Shown: positions 1 through 8,527, counted from the stretch's first letter. The stretch: 64,000 bases of DNA from an alpha proteobacterium AAP38 (GCA_001296005.1 LJHR01000037.1:118478-182477), one strand, 5' to 3'. The notes: generated by a model from the sequence alone, not told the origin. Made by a program: numbers and translations.

Positions 1-55
1 AGACCTAAGCCGGATGGTCTATTCCTTTGGGAGAAAAATCCGCTATCATAGGGAC

Positions 56-73
56 GTGGATAAGGTTATCCAC
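56..73. promoter_or_regulatory. Inverted pair of DnaA-box-like sites
   Basis: GTGGATAA, two bases, then TTATCCAC form a perfect inverted repeat. Each arm plus its outer base matches the DnaA box consensus TTATCCACA at eight of nine positions. It could be part of an origin, a DnaA-regulated promoter, or chance. The left flank is outside the window, so a box cluster cannot be assessed. Confidence 0.35.
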
Positions 74-189
74 CCATGAACCCGGTTCAGCCGGCCTCGC
101 CTCTGGCTCGGGCGGTGGACGGCATCGGGTAACCGGTTTCGGCCTGTTTCCATCGGGAAGCATTGGCCCGCAGTTTCAGGAGAGTGGCG

Positions 190-423
190 ATGGTATTGTC
201 CAGGCGGACGGCGGAACCCCCGAAGGTGGGGGAATGGCTGGAGGAACTGAAGATGCCCCGGCGGCGCCTGTTGGTGCATGCCGTGCACCAGCATGCCACC
301 CGTCCGACGCATATCGAATTCCTGGTGGAAGGCCGCAACAGCGACCGGCTGTCGCTGGCACTGGAAGTGGTGCTGGACACCACCCGCTTCCGCCGTTTGG
401 GACCCAGCCAGCACGCGGCCTGA
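190..423 (+). CDS. Small hypothetical protein (77 aa)
   Basis: I do not recognise this protein. The ATG at 190 is preceded by AGGAGAG at about 7 nt, a good ribosome binding site, so it is preferred to the TTG at 163. The product is basic, with no signal peptide or membrane segment. Its middle reads like an alpha/beta fold (HIEFLVEG, then RLSLALEVVLDTTRF). It converges on the HD hydrolase gene ending at 512. The strong RBS and protein-like composition favour a real gene over a frame shadow. Confidence 0.5.
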   Translation: MVLSRRTAEPPKVGEWLEELKMPRRRLLVHAVHQHATRPTHIEFLVEGRNSDRLSLALEVVLDTTRFRRLGPSQHAA

Positions 424-511
424 TCTGCCCTTCACATTTGCAATGGATGAACGCCGCCGCGGCAGCGCGCCCGGTGGCGTTTTGATTCTCCGGGGTGAGT
501 TCCTGCGTGTG

Positions 512-1147
512 TCAGGGTGACGTTGCGCCCGTAACGGCCCTATACCGGTCCCACCACAGCGCCCGCGCCTCTGCCTCTCCCACCACCATGATCGGTTGGG
601 TCCAGAGTTTGCCCCGGTAATTGCCGCCAATGTCTCGGCGGGCCAGTTTTTCCGGCCAGCCCATCAGCTGGATTGCCTCCGAGATGGCCGTGACCTTGTC
701 GGCCTTCTTGATCAGGTCGGTCTGCGTGGTCGGCAGGGGCCAGGGAAGGCCGACGGACAGGAACAGCGCGCGGTCCAGCCGGGCCTTGACCTCTTTCAGG
801 CCCGCCGTCGCAAACAGCTTGCCATAGGGGGTGACGACGTCACCCAACCCACCCCCTTCATGCAGATCATGCATCAGGGCCGCCAGTCGCAGGGCGGGGC
901 TGGCATCGGGTGCCAGCAGGGTGACCAGAACCTGTTCCAGCAGTACCGAATGCTGCAGGACATTATAGGCGATGTCGCCTCGCGTCTGGCCGCCCCAGCG
1001 CGCCACGCGCGACGCACCCGTCACCCAATCCTCCAGCATGATGTCGGCGGGCGACGGATCGTACAGGTTCACCCAGCGGCCCGACCGCATCAGCAGGTTG
1101 GTGCGCGGCGCGTCCAGATGGGTGGGGACGGGGGGAGGCTTGCTCAT
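512..1147 (-). CDS. HD-domain phosphohydrolase (YfbR-like)
   Basis: This is a 211-residue cytosolic protein of the HD metal-dependent phosphohydrolase superfamily. Visible metal ligands are an upstream His in NVLQHSVLL, the HD doublet in LMHDLHE, and a later Asp in KKADKV. That order matches the YfbR-type 5'-deoxynucleotidases, but substrate specificity is not certain. The start MSKPP at 1147 is chosen because the longer frame runs into the upstream TPR gene, which ends at 1152. The two genes nearly abut and are probably cotranscribed. Confidence 0.75.
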   Translation of the reverse strand: MSKPPPVPTHLDAPRTNLLMRSGRWVNLYDPSPADIMLEDWVTGASRVARWGGQTRGDIAYNVLQHSVLLEQVLVTLLAPDASPALRLAALMHDLHEGGGLGDVVTPYGKLFATAGLKEVKARLDRALFLSVGLPWPLPTTQTDLIKKADKVTAISEAIQLMGWPEKLARRDIGGNYRGKLWTQPIMVVGEAEARALWWDRYRAVTGATSP

Positions 1148-1151
1148 GGCG

Positions 1152-2393
1152 TCAGTTCGCAGCCGGGTACAGCAAGGCTCCGACCTCGGCCAGCCGCGCC
1201 TCATCGCTGCCCTGTGGCAGGGCCGCCATGGTCTGCGCCGCCGCCTTGGTCTGGCCCACCCGGTACTGCACCATGCCCAGCCGCAGGCGGACGACATTGG
1301 GGGACAGCAGCTTGCCTTTCAGTGCCTGCTGCATCATCGCGATCCCCTGATCCGTCTGCCCCAGGGATACCAGGATCATGCCCAGCTTGGCCATGGAATT
1401 GGCATCCTTGCTCGCCGCCACCTCCTGCTGCCGCGCGGTCAGCCCGTCCTTCTGTGCGGCCAACTGTCTGGTGGCATAGTCGCGCAGGCGTTCATGCCGG
1501 TCCTGCTTGGGACCCTTGCCCAGTATGCCCAGTGACCAGCCGCGTTCCAGAACGGCGGCGGCCTCTGCGGGCAGTTCCTCCACCATGGCGCGCTGGGCCA
1601 TTTCGGTGAAGGAGTCCGGGTTCTCATAGGCATTGGCCGCCAGCCGCAGACGCGCCCAATCCAGGTCCAGCTTTTCGGGGACGGGCTTGGCCTGTTGCAT
1701 GGCGTTGAACAGGCGCAGCCAGTTCTCCTTGCTGCGGTCGGTGCGCAACTGCTGCTTCAGGGTCTTGATATAGCCCTCGATATTGCCGGACCCGAATTCC
1801 GACGCGGCCTGAAGTTGCAGCACTTCCGCCGAGGGCGCACGACCGGCCTTGCGCTGATCCTCAATCAGGGCCTGGGCCAGCTTGCCGGCCTTGGCGGGTT
1901 CCTTGGCCCGGAAATAGGCCTCTGCAACCATCTGGCGGAAGGCATCGCTGAGCCTGCCGGCGGCCATGGCCTTTTCCCCGAACTCCGCCGACTTGGCATA
2001 GTTGCCGGCCCGGTACCAGAGTTGGGACAGGGTTTCGAGCGCACCTGCCTGATCGGCGGCGGACAGCGGCACCAGACTGGTCGCCGCCTCGAACGCGATG
2101 GCCGCCTTGTCGAAACGTCCCTGCGCCTTGAAAATGGCGGCGCGCGTCTGCTCCACCGCCCATTTTTCCTCCGCCGTGATGGTGGGCACGGCGGCGGCCT
2201 TGTCGATGGCGGCCAGGGCCGCGTCAAACCGGTTTGCGGCCAGCGCCTCCTTCGCCGCCTGCAGCGGCAGGCCGACCTCCCTGCTGACGGTAAGGGTGGG
2301 TGCCGCCGCCACGGGCAGCGACAGAAGCAGGCTCAACGCGGCAGCGGACAGCAGCGAACAGGTCGGTCGGGTCAGGCGGGCGGGGCGCATCAT
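1152..2393 (-). CDS. Secreted TPR-repeat protein
   Basis: This 413-residue protein begins with a signal-peptide-like stretch (basic MMRPARLTR, then an Ala/Leu core ending PVAAAP). It continues with alpha-helical repeats of tetratricopeptide type, seen as Ala/Leu-rich pairs such as ALAANRFDAALAAIDKA and AGNYAKSAEFGEKAMAAG. TPR proteins of this form are periplasmic scaffolds; no catalytic motif is visible. Two adjacent ATGs at 2393 and 2390 follow a GGAG, so the start is one of these rather than the longer frame at 2456. The HD hydrolase gene follows within 5 nt. The partner is unknown. Confidence 0.65.
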   Translation of the reverse strand: MMRPARLTRPTCSLLSAAALSLLLSLPVAAAPTLTVSREVGLPLQAAKEALAANRFDAALAAIDKAAAVPTITAEEKWAVEQTRAAIFKAQGRFDKAAIAFEAATSLVPLSAADQAGALETLSQLWYRAGNYAKSAEFGEKAMAAGRLSDAFRQMVAEAYFRAKEPAKAGKLAQALIEDQRKAGRAPSAEVLQLQAASEFGSGNIEGYIKTLKQQLRTDRSKENWLRLFNAMQQAKPVPEKLDLDWARLRLAANAYENPDSFTEMAQRAMVEELPAEAAAVLERGWSLGILGKGPKQDRHERLRDYATRQLAAQKDGLTARQQEVAASKDANSMAKLGMILVSLGQTDQGIAMMQQALKGKLLSPNVVRLRLGMVQYRVGQTKAAAQTMAALPQGSDEARLAEVGALLYPAAN

Positions 2394-2500
2394 CACTCCG
2401 GCAGAAAGGCAGGCGGGCCGTCCGCAGGTTTTGCGTCGGATTGGGGCGGGGTTCAAGTCTCGGCTGAACTGATCTGTGTGTTTGCCTGATGGGATGGATG

Positions 2501-2755
2501 TTAGGCTGCGGTGGAGCGGGCGCTGGTCAGGTCGCCCCGACCCTCCAGCAGGCCGGGAACTGAGATATCCTCATCCAGAACGTCCCAATGCAGGCCACGT
2601 CCGCTGGGGCTGATCATGACAGCGGCCCGTTGTTCAGGCGTGGCGTGCAGCAATCGGGGAAACCAGGCGAGGGGTACACCGATGGTGCGGCCATCACGCA
2701 GATCGACCCACATCGTATGGTCATCAAACCGAACTGTTTCAGCGGAAATGCCCAT
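2501..2755 (-). CDS. DUF2442 domain protein
   Basis: This 84-residue protein has the hallmarks of DUF2442: an N-terminal strand (ETVRFDDHTMWVDLRDGRTIGVPLAWFPRL), an ATPEQR turn, and a C-terminal HWDVLDEDISVPGLL segment. Its start overlaps the DUF4160 gene by 17 nt, so the two are translationally coupled. DUF4160/DUF2442 pairs are common and often discussed as toxin-antitoxin-like modules; that role is inference here. The C-terminal tail after GLLEG is short and polar. Confidence 0.75.
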   Translation of the reverse strand: MGISAETVRFDDHTMWVDLRDGRTIGVPLAWFPRLLHATPEQRAAVMISPSGRGLHWDVLDEDISVPGLLEGRGDLTSARSTAA

Positions 2756-2981
2756 GCCATGCCTCTTCGATCAGTGCCTTGTTCTGCTCCACGACCCGCA
2801 GCAACTGGGAGAGTTCGCGACGGGTAAAGCCTTCACTGTCAGCGATAGCAGCCTCAGGATAGAGCCAGATTTTCGCTTCTGCATCAGCTCTCTGTGCGTG
2901 AACGTGAATGGGCTCACGCGGATTGCCCTCGTTTGAGAAGAAATGAAACCGGATTTCTTCCCATCGGAAGATGACAGGCAT
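2739..2981 (-). CDS. DUF4160 domain protein
   Basis: This is an 80-residue DUF4160 protein, recognised by the start MPVIFRWEEIRFHFFSNEG, the central EPIHVHAQ and KIWLYPEA. The start at 2981 is preferred because MPVI is the family's usual beginning and AGGAG sits 4 nt upstream; the longer frame from 3059 adds an atypical leader. The conserved His pair in HVHA suggests metal or nucleic acid contact, but no activity is established from sequence. It is the first gene of the two-gene unit with DUF2442. Confidence 0.75.
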   Translation of the reverse strand: MPVIFRWEEIRFHFFSNEGNPREPIHVHAQRADAEAKIWLYPEAAIADSEGFTRRELSQLLRVVEQNKALIEEAWHGHFR

Positions 2982-3100
2982 GTCGTCTCCTGACACGAGG
3001 TGTCGGATGAAGTCACCTCTCCATGAGAGTTCTGTATATGCGTGTTTATGTAAATCCATAAATGCACCCTATCCCCCCACCCCCTGTCCACAAGGAAGCC

Positions 3101-5437
3101 ATGCCGCCCGCCCCCCTGGGCAAAATGCCGGATCGCGGGCATAGTGTGCGCCTGCGAAATCCCTTATTTCGAGTATCGTTCCCCATGGATATGTTGCCCC
3201 CGGAGCCGTCAGTGGCGATGGACCCGGATATGGTCTTCTCTGTTGCCCGGCATCACCCGGAAATTACCACCGTCGGCCGTCTGGGCCTGGACCGGATAGA
3301 GCAGGCGGCTGCCTATGGCATGGTGCCGCTGGGCCTGCCGCTGCCGCAGGGGCGACGTGATCTGGTGGTGATGGCAGAGCGGCGGGATGCCGTGGCGTTG
3401 GAGATCGAGGGGCTGGTGGCGCGGCTGGTGCGCCGGGCCGAGTTGCTGGAACAGGGGCGTCGCGTGCTGGACGGTACGCATGTCGCCCTGCTGGCGGCAG
3501 AAGCGAAAAGCCGGGTGCGGGCGCGGGCCTATGACGAGCTGTCCTTTGCCGAGATGCCGGGACCCATCCGTCTGGAAGTCAGCCGCAGCTTCGACATTGA
3601 TGAACTGGCCGGGCTGGACGATGCCACCCTGCGTCAGCATCTGGTGGAAGACCCGCAGCTGCGTCAGCTGCTGGAAGCGGCGCTGGAGGATGTGGCGGCC
3701 CGCCTTTGGCAGCTGCATGACCTTGTGGGCGAGGCGGATGACAGCTGGACCTTCGAGAATCTGGCTCAGCGTCTCTACCGCGTTGCGCGCACCAACCATC
3801 AGCCCAACGATATCCTTCGGCGTTGGGAAGAGGTGGCGGACACCTGGCTGCGTGAACGCGCCGTGGCGCGTGGCCGCACCTTTGTGAATACCGAATTCGA
3901 CTTCGCGAAGTTTGAAAAGCTGTTCCCCACGGCGCGTTCCATGGGGCGCAAGCTGGTGGCGGTCGTCGGCCCCACCAATTCCGGCAAGACCCACCGCGCC
4001 ATGGCGGCCCTGCATGAGGCCGAACAGGGTGTCTATCTGGCTCCCCTGCGCCTTCTGGCACTGGAGGTCATGGACCGGCTGAACCGGGAGGGGACGCCCA
4101 CCACCTTGCTGACAGGCGAGGAGGAAATCCGCGTTCCCGGCGCCCGGCATCTGGCCTCCACCATTGAGATGCTGGACCCCGAACAGGTGGTGGATGTCGC
4201 CGTCATCGACGAGATCCAGATGCTGGCCGACAAGGATCGCGGTTGGGCCTGGACGGCGGCGCTGATGGGGGTGGCGGCGCGCACCGTCTATCTGCTGGGC
4301 GCGCCGGAGGCGCTGCCGCTGATCGAGCGGGTGGCGGGGTATCTGGGGGAACCGCTGGAGATTGTGCGGCTGGAACGCAAGCAGCCGCTGCACATGGTTG
4401 AAGAGCGGTTGGAATTTGAAGATGTGCGGAAGGGCGATGCCCTGATCGCCTTCTCTCGCCGCAACGTGCATCTGGTCCGCGACATTGTGCAGGCCAAGGG
4501 CCTGACGGCGGCGGTGATCTACGGCGCGCTGGCGCCGGAGGTGCGGCGGCGCGAGGCGGAGCGGTTTACCAATGGCGAGGCCGATGTGGTGGTGGCTACC
4601 GATGCCATCGGCATGGGCCTGAACCTGCCCATCCGCCGCGTGCTGTTCACCACCCTGGAAAAGTTCGACGGGGTGGAGCAGCGGGAACTGGCGCCTGCCG
4701 AGTTGAAACAGATCGCGGGCCGCGCCGGGCGCTATGGTCATCATGAGGTTGGCGAATTCGGCGTGGTGGCCAAGGGTACGGTGCAGCAGCTGCGCACCAT
4801 CTGGACCCGCCATGACCCGTCTTTCGGTTCCCGCCGCGCCCTGACGGTGCGGCCCACCCGCGCCATGGTCGACCGGCTGGCCGGGCGGATCGGTCGGGAC
4901 AGCATGATGCTGCTGATCGACTGTTTCGCAGCGGCGCGGACCACGGGCAGCCCTTATCGCGTGGCCGACCTGTCGGCCCTGCGCCGTCTGGCCCAGGCCC
5001 TGGACGAGCGTGATATCGGATTTGAACAGAAGCTGTCCCTGCTGTTCATGCCGTGCGATCCCGAGAAGGAAGTGGATGCCCGCTTCTTCAATCAGATCCT
5101 GCGCGCGGTTGAAAAGGATGAGCCGGTACCGCTGGGCCTGGTCGTGCCGGCCCGCATGGAACGGCTGGATGATTATGGGCTGGAGGAACTGTCACGGTCC
5201 TGCGACCTCTATTATTGGGCCAGCCGCAAGTTTCCCCGTCTGTTTCCCGACCGAAAGGCCGTGGAGGAACGCCGGGCCGAGGTGGCGGGCCGCTTGTCTG
5301 AACTGCTGGCCAGCACGGCGCGCCGCCAACGCATGGGCAAAGGGCCGGGCGGTCGGCCCGGTGGCGGAGGTAAGCCAAAGCCGCCCCAGGGCTTTCGGGG
5401 GGCGCCCAAGAAGCGGTATGGGCCACGCAAAGGGTGA
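3101..5437 (+). CDS. Suv3-like DEAD/DExH RNA helicase
   Basis: This is a superfamily 2 helicase resembling the mitochondrial Suv3 degradosome helicase and its alphaproteobacterial relatives. Walker A is GPTNSGKTHRA, the Walker B box is DEIQ rather than DEAD, and motif VI is QIAGRAGRYG. Motif IV/V appears as VVVATDAIGMGLNLP. The C-terminus is a basic, Gly/Lys/Pro-rich tail typical of RNA-binding extensions. The start at 3101 has AAGGA 5 nt upstream; alternatives are 3062 and 3185, since the first 40 residues of the longest frame look non-coding. A large inverted repeat follows the stop. Expected role is RNA unwinding or decay. Confidence 0.85.
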   Translation: MPPAPLGKMPDRGHSVRLRNPLFRVSFPMDMLPPEPSVAMDPDMVFSVARHHPEITTVGRLGLDRIEQAAAYGMVPLGLPLPQGRRDLVVMAERRDAVALEIEGLVARLVRRAELLEQGRRVLDGTHVALLAAEAKSRVRARAYDELSFAEMPGPIRLEVSRSFDIDELAGLDDATLRQHLVEDPQLRQLLEAALEDVAARLWQLHDLVGEADDSWTFENLAQRLYRVARTNHQPNDILRRWEEVADTWLRERAVARGRTFVNTEFDFAKFEKLFPTARSMGRKLVAVVGPTNSGKTHRAMAALHEAEQGVYLAPLRLLALEVMDRLNREGTPTTLLTGEEEIRVPGARHLASTIEMLDPEQVVDVAVIDEIQMLADKDRGWAWTAALMGVAARTVYLLGAPEALPLIERVAGYLGEPLEIVRLERKQPLHMVEERLEFEDVRKGDALIAFSRRNVHLVRDIVQAKGLTAAVIYGALAPEVRRREAERFTNGEADVVVATDAIGMGLNLPIRRVLFTTLEKFDGVEQRELAPAELKQIAGRAGRYGHHEVGEFGVVAKGTVQQLRTIWTRHDPSFGSRRALTVRPTRAMVDRLAGRIGRDSMMLLIDCFAAARTTGSPYRVADLSALRRLAQALDERDIGFEQKLSLLFMPCDPEKEVDARFFNQILRAVEKDEPVPLGLVVPARMERLDDYGLEELSRSCDLYYWASRKFPRLFPDRKAVEERRAEVAGRLSELLASTARRQRMGKGPGGRPGGGGKPKPPQGFRGAPKKRYGPRKG

Positions 5438-5450
5438 GATCGAAACCGCC

Positions 5451-5488
5451 GGGAATCCCCAATTGCCTACCGCTATTTGGGGATTCCC
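5451..5488. repeat. 12-bp perfect inverted repeat after the helicase gene
   Basis: GGGAATCCCCAA (5451-5462) and TTGGGGATTCCC (5477-5488) are perfect inverted arms around a 14-nt loop. No T-tract follows, so it is not a classical intrinsic terminator. It could be a transcript-stabilising hairpin or a protein-binding palindrome. The 10-base left arm recurs at 31847-31856 upstream of the RTX surface protein gene. Confidence 0.8.
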
Positions 5489-5562
5489 TATGACCTGTTA
5501 CCACAGGGTAAAGGGTGCTATATTAGAAAACTGAAAGGTCCCCCTTTTAAAAGGTGAAGGAT

Positions 5563-6483
5563 ATGTCGTTGTCCGCCAAGGTTGAAGGAAATACCGATCA
5601 ATCTTCAGGTGCTGGACAATCTTATAAAGATACTGATATCTATAAATGCTATAAACGTTCGCCTTACTCATCTATAAAACACTCATCTTATTTTCATGCA
5701 TATGAAGATTTATTCAGTTCGTACCGGGGTCGTGAGATTACCTTTGTCGAGGTTGGCATTCTGAACGGCGGGTCACTGTTCATGTGGCAGGAATTTTTCG
5801 GTCCCAAGGCACGTATCATTGGCCTGGACTTCAATCCCGCTGCCAAAAGGTGGGAACAGGACGGGTTTGAAATCCATATCGGTGATCAGGCCAATCCGGA
5901 ATTCTGGCAGGAGCTTTTTGCCAAGATCGGAAAAGTGGACATCCTGCTGGATGATGGCGGCCACACATTCGAACAGCAGATCGTGACCGTCTGCGAGGCG
6001 CTGCCCCATGTCCGGGATGGGGGCCTGATCGCGGTGGAGGATACCCACACCAGCTATTTCAAGGATTTCGGCTATCCCACCCCCTATTCCTTCATCGAAT
6101 GGACGAAGGTGATCGTCGATAACATCAATTCCCGGTTCCCCGGCATCAATCAGCCCTTTTCCACGCTGCCTTACAAGGACAGTGTCTTCTCGCTACATTT
6201 CTATGAATCGATCGTGGGCTTCAAGATTCGCCGTGACATCTGCGTGCCCAGCCACCCTGTTTCCAATGGCGCCCCCAACCGTCAGCACGAGGATTTCCGG
6301 AACAAGGACAGCCTGATCGGCACGGTGGAGGAACGGTCAAACGCGCTGTCGCGCCGTCTGGCCTTCCTGCGCAACATGCCGTTCCTGTGGCGCACCTTGT
6401 CGGCTGCCAAGCGTGTCACGGTCACCGCGGTCGGTCGGTACTATTACAAGGCGCGGCTGCGCCGTCTGCGGCACCTTTTCTGA
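5563..6483 (+). CDS. Class I SAM-dependent methyltransferase (CmcI/TylF-like)
   Basis: This 306-residue protein has a Rossmann methyltransferase core: FVEVGILNGGSLFMW as motif I, then IIGLDFNP, then the acidic DILLDDGGHTF loop. It resembles the family annotated as cephalosporin hydroxylase/TylF-type methyltransferases, common in polysaccharide and secondary metabolite loci. ATG 5563 follows AAAAGGTG at a suitable distance; the GTG at 5554 is an alternative. The first 200 nt and upstream DNA are notably AT-rich (Tyr/Ser/Lys codons such as TATAAATGC), unlike the rest of the gene, which may mark acquisition or recombination. The basic C-terminus could associate with membranes. Substrate unknown. 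Confidence 0.7.
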   Translation: MSLSAKVEGNTDQSSGAGQSYKDTDIYKCYKRSPYSSIKHSSYFHAYEDLFSSYRGREITFVEVGILNGGSLFMWQEFFGPKARIIGLDFNPAAKRWEQDGFEIHIGDQANPEFWQELFAKIGKVDILLDDGGHTFEQQIVTVCEALPHVRDGGLIAVEDTHTSYFKDFGYPTPYSFIEWTKVIVDNINSRFPGINQPFSTLPYKDSVFSLHFYESIVGFKIRRDICVPSHPVSNGAPNRQHEDFRNKDSLIGTVEERSNALSRRLAFLRNMPFLWRTLSAAKRVTVTAVGRYYYKARLRRLRHLF

Positions 6484-6491
6484 CGCCGGTT

Positions 6492-7877
6492 CTATCTCGC
6501 GGCCAGGATCGAATGGGCCAGCTTCTGCGCCTGCACCCTGATATCGGGCACGGCGGTAATCTCCCATAGGGTGCCGCGCATAATCGGCCCCATGGCGTAC
6601 AGGCCGGGCACGACCTGCCCCTGCGCATTCTTCAACCGGGCATCCCGGTCGGTATCCAGACCCAGCCGCAGCGGGTCGGGCCGCACCAGTCCCGCATCCA
6701 GCAGGCCGCGCAGCAGCGGGTCGCGGGTTCCGGCAATGTCGCCACCGGGACCGACACAGTTCACCGCATGCTGCACTGTCAATTCCTCCGCCGCCGTCTG
6801 TCCGCGCCGGCGCAGCCGCAGGGAGAGTTCACCGATTTCCCCGGCGCGCAGCCATTCCAGCTTGCCGGCAATCACCCGCAGACGGCCCTGCGCCATCATG
6901 GCGCGCAGCCTTTCATCGACGGGTGGTGCCAACCGGTGGCGATGCACATCCCACCAGGGCCGCAGATGCCGCAGGAAGCGGGCGCGTGCTTCAACCGGCA
7001 GGGCATGCCAATAGGGGCCGGTGGCGGCACGAAGACTGTCGATCACCCCATGCCATGACCGTCCCTCCGCCATGGCCGCCCGCACCGCCGCGCGCACGGC
7101 GTGAAGGGACCCGGCCAGGGACGGGCTGATGGCCGGGGCCGCCTGTGGCGTGGCGGGGTGGCCCGCCGGGCCATGGCGTCGCGGCAGAAGCCCGCGCCGC
7201 GACAGGGCCAGAATCGGCCCGACATGCCCCTGATCGGCCAGAGACAGGGCCACATCCACCATGGTCAGGCTGGTGCCCAGTAGAAGCACCCCATCCTTCT
7301 CCCCGATGCGGGAAAGCGCGCCGGGGGCCCAGGGATCGCTCTGGAATCGGAATGTGTCCAGAAGCGCCTTGTCCACGCCCGGCGGCGGGTCGGGGGGGAA
7401 GTTCCCCACGGCCAGCACCGCCCCATCAACCTCATAGGTCCGACCGACATCGGTGGTCAGCAGAAAGCCACCGCCGGCAGCCGGCATCAGGCCGACCGCG
7501 TCGTCGGCGACCAGAACCAGACGCCCGACAGCATCCGACCCGGTGGCCGCCTGGGACAGCATGTCCTGCAGATACTGGCCATAGGTGGCACGCGCCACGA
7601 AGCCCGCCGGATCGGCCGTTTCATTCCGACCATGCAGCCAGTCCAGGAAATGCCCCGGCTGGTCCGGGAAGGCCGACATGTTGCCGGCCCGGACATTGAG
7701 AAGATGCGCGCCGTGCCGCGTGCTGTAGGCGACACCCTTGCCAAAGCCGCGTGCGCGTTCCACCAGAAGGATGCGGGGTGCCGCCGGGCCGGCGGCCAGA
7801 AGATGCAAGGCCACCAGTGAACCGCTGAAACCGGCGCCGATCACGGCAATGGTGGGGCGTCGGGTGCGATCCGTCAT
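6492..7877 (-). CDS. FAD/NAD(P)-binding oxidoreductase
   Basis: This 461-residue flavoprotein belongs to the FAD-NAD(P)-binding group with the dinucleotide fingerprint VIGAGFSGSLVALHLL near residue 12, followed by GKGVAYS and the NVRAGNMS segment. The C-terminal NCVGPGGD and GLYAMGP motifs complete the FAD site. Members are uncharacterised oxidoreductases, so the substrate cannot be named. The upstream minus-strand gene encodes an Rrf2 regulator, and the 116-nt gap between them carries a TCCTA-N9-TAGGA inverted repeat. Regulation of this gene by that protein is therefore plausible. Confidence 0.75.
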   Translation of the reverse strand: MTDRTRRPTIAVIGAGFSGSLVALHLLAAGPAAPRILLVERARGFGKGVAYSTRHGAHLLNVRAGNMSAFPDQPGHFLDWLHGRNETADPAGFVARATYGQYLQDMLSQAATGSDAVGRLVLVADDAVGLMPAAGGGFLLTTDVGRTYEVDGAVLAVGNFPPDPPPGVDKALLDTFRFQSDPWAPGALSRIGEKDGVLLLGTSLTMVDVALSLADQGHVGPILALSRRGLLPRRHGPAGHPATPQAAPAISPSLAGSLHAVRAAVRAAMAEGRSWHGVIDSLRAATGPYWHALPVEARARFLRHLRPWWDVHRHRLAPPVDERLRAMMAQGRLRVIAGKLEWLRAGEIGELSLRLRRRGQTAAEELTVQHAVNCVGPGGDIAGTRDPLLRGLLDAGLVRPDPLRLGLDTDRDARLKNAQGQVVPGLYAMGPIMRGTLWEITAVPDIRVQAQKLAHSILAAR

Positions 7878-7907
7878 GCGGGCAGGGCTTCCTGGCTGGC
7901 GGTATTA

Positions 7908-7926
7908 TCCTATGCCACCAGTAGGA
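7908..7926. promoter_or_regulatory. Candidate operator upstream of the flavoprotein gene
   Basis: TCCTA and TAGGA face each other across 9 nt, 31 nt upstream of the flavoprotein start. The arms partly extend on each side (TTATCCTA and TAGGAATTA). Position between an Rrf2 regulator gene and its downstream neighbour suggests an operator. Short arms make chance occurrence possible. Confidence 0.3.
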
Positions 7927-7993
7927 ATTATGGCCGCCGCAGAGTCAAGCCGGTTCGGCGTGACGATCATGTGACGGTGCGGGCTGACAAAAG

Positions 7994-8467
7994 TCAGATC
8001 ACGAAATCCAGCGGATGGCTGAGCGATCGCCGGCGTCGGGACGCCTCCGCCAGGGTGCAACGGTCCAGCACGGTGGCCATGGCGTCGCGCGCCTTCAGCA
8101 TGGCCCAGCGGATGACGCAGGTGGCCGCGTCCTCGCAATCCTCGCACGGTTCGAACTTCAGCCGGCTGGCGCAGCGGATGGGGGCAAGCGTGCCGTCGAT
8201 GACGCGGATGATGTCGCCAACCGACAGATTCTCCGGCGGGCGGGCCAGACGATATCCGCCATGCCGGCCCCGCTGGCTTTGCAGCAGCCCGGCCTTGCGC
8301 ATGTCCAGCAGGATGGCTTCCAGGAATTTGGCCGGAATATTCTCCGACGCGGCGATTTCCCCGATCTGGACCGTTGTGGCATCTTCAAAGCGATCAGCCA
8401 GATGGATACAGGCGCGAAGGGCGTATTTTGCCCGCTGGGTAAGCATCGCGGTCAAACTTTCCGGCAC
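7994..8467 (-). CDS. Rrf2-family transcriptional regulator
   Basis: This 157-residue protein is a winged-helix Rrf2 regulator. The N-terminal helix LTQRAKYALRA, the recognition region IPAKFLEAILLDMRKAGLLQSQRG and the wing HGGYRLARPP are characteristic. Cysteines at about 99, 108, 111 and 117 could bind an iron-sulfur cluster, as in IscR, NsrR and RirA. The spacing is not identical to the canonical IscR triad, so the cluster is inferred. The GTG start at 8467 has GGGAG 8 nt upstream; translation from the internal ATG at 8446 is less supported. It probably controls redox or iron genes, perhaps the adjacent flavoprotein. Confidence 0.85.
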   Translation of the reverse strand: MPESLTAMLTQRAKYALRACIHLADRFEDATTVQIGEIAASENIPAKFLEAILLDMRKAGLLQSQRGRHGGYRLARPPENLSVGDIIRVIDGTLAPIRCASRLKFEPCEDCEDAATCVIRWAMLKARDAMATVLDRCTLAEASRRRRSLSHPLDFVI

Positions 8468-8527
8468 AAACAGGTCTCCCTTTCATGGCGTTTCCGCGCG
8501 CCGATAGCAAGGGGCCCGTTTCGCTGA

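Noticed and set aside
1..20. AGACC/GGTCT inverted repeat at the very start
   Set aside because: Arms of 5 bp with a 10-nt loop and no T-run; likely chance, and the left context is missing.
3209..4813. Long minus-strand frame over the helicase gene
   Set aside because: High-GC shadow of the forward frame; His/Gln/Arg-rich with no domain motif, whereas the plus strand shows helicase motifs.
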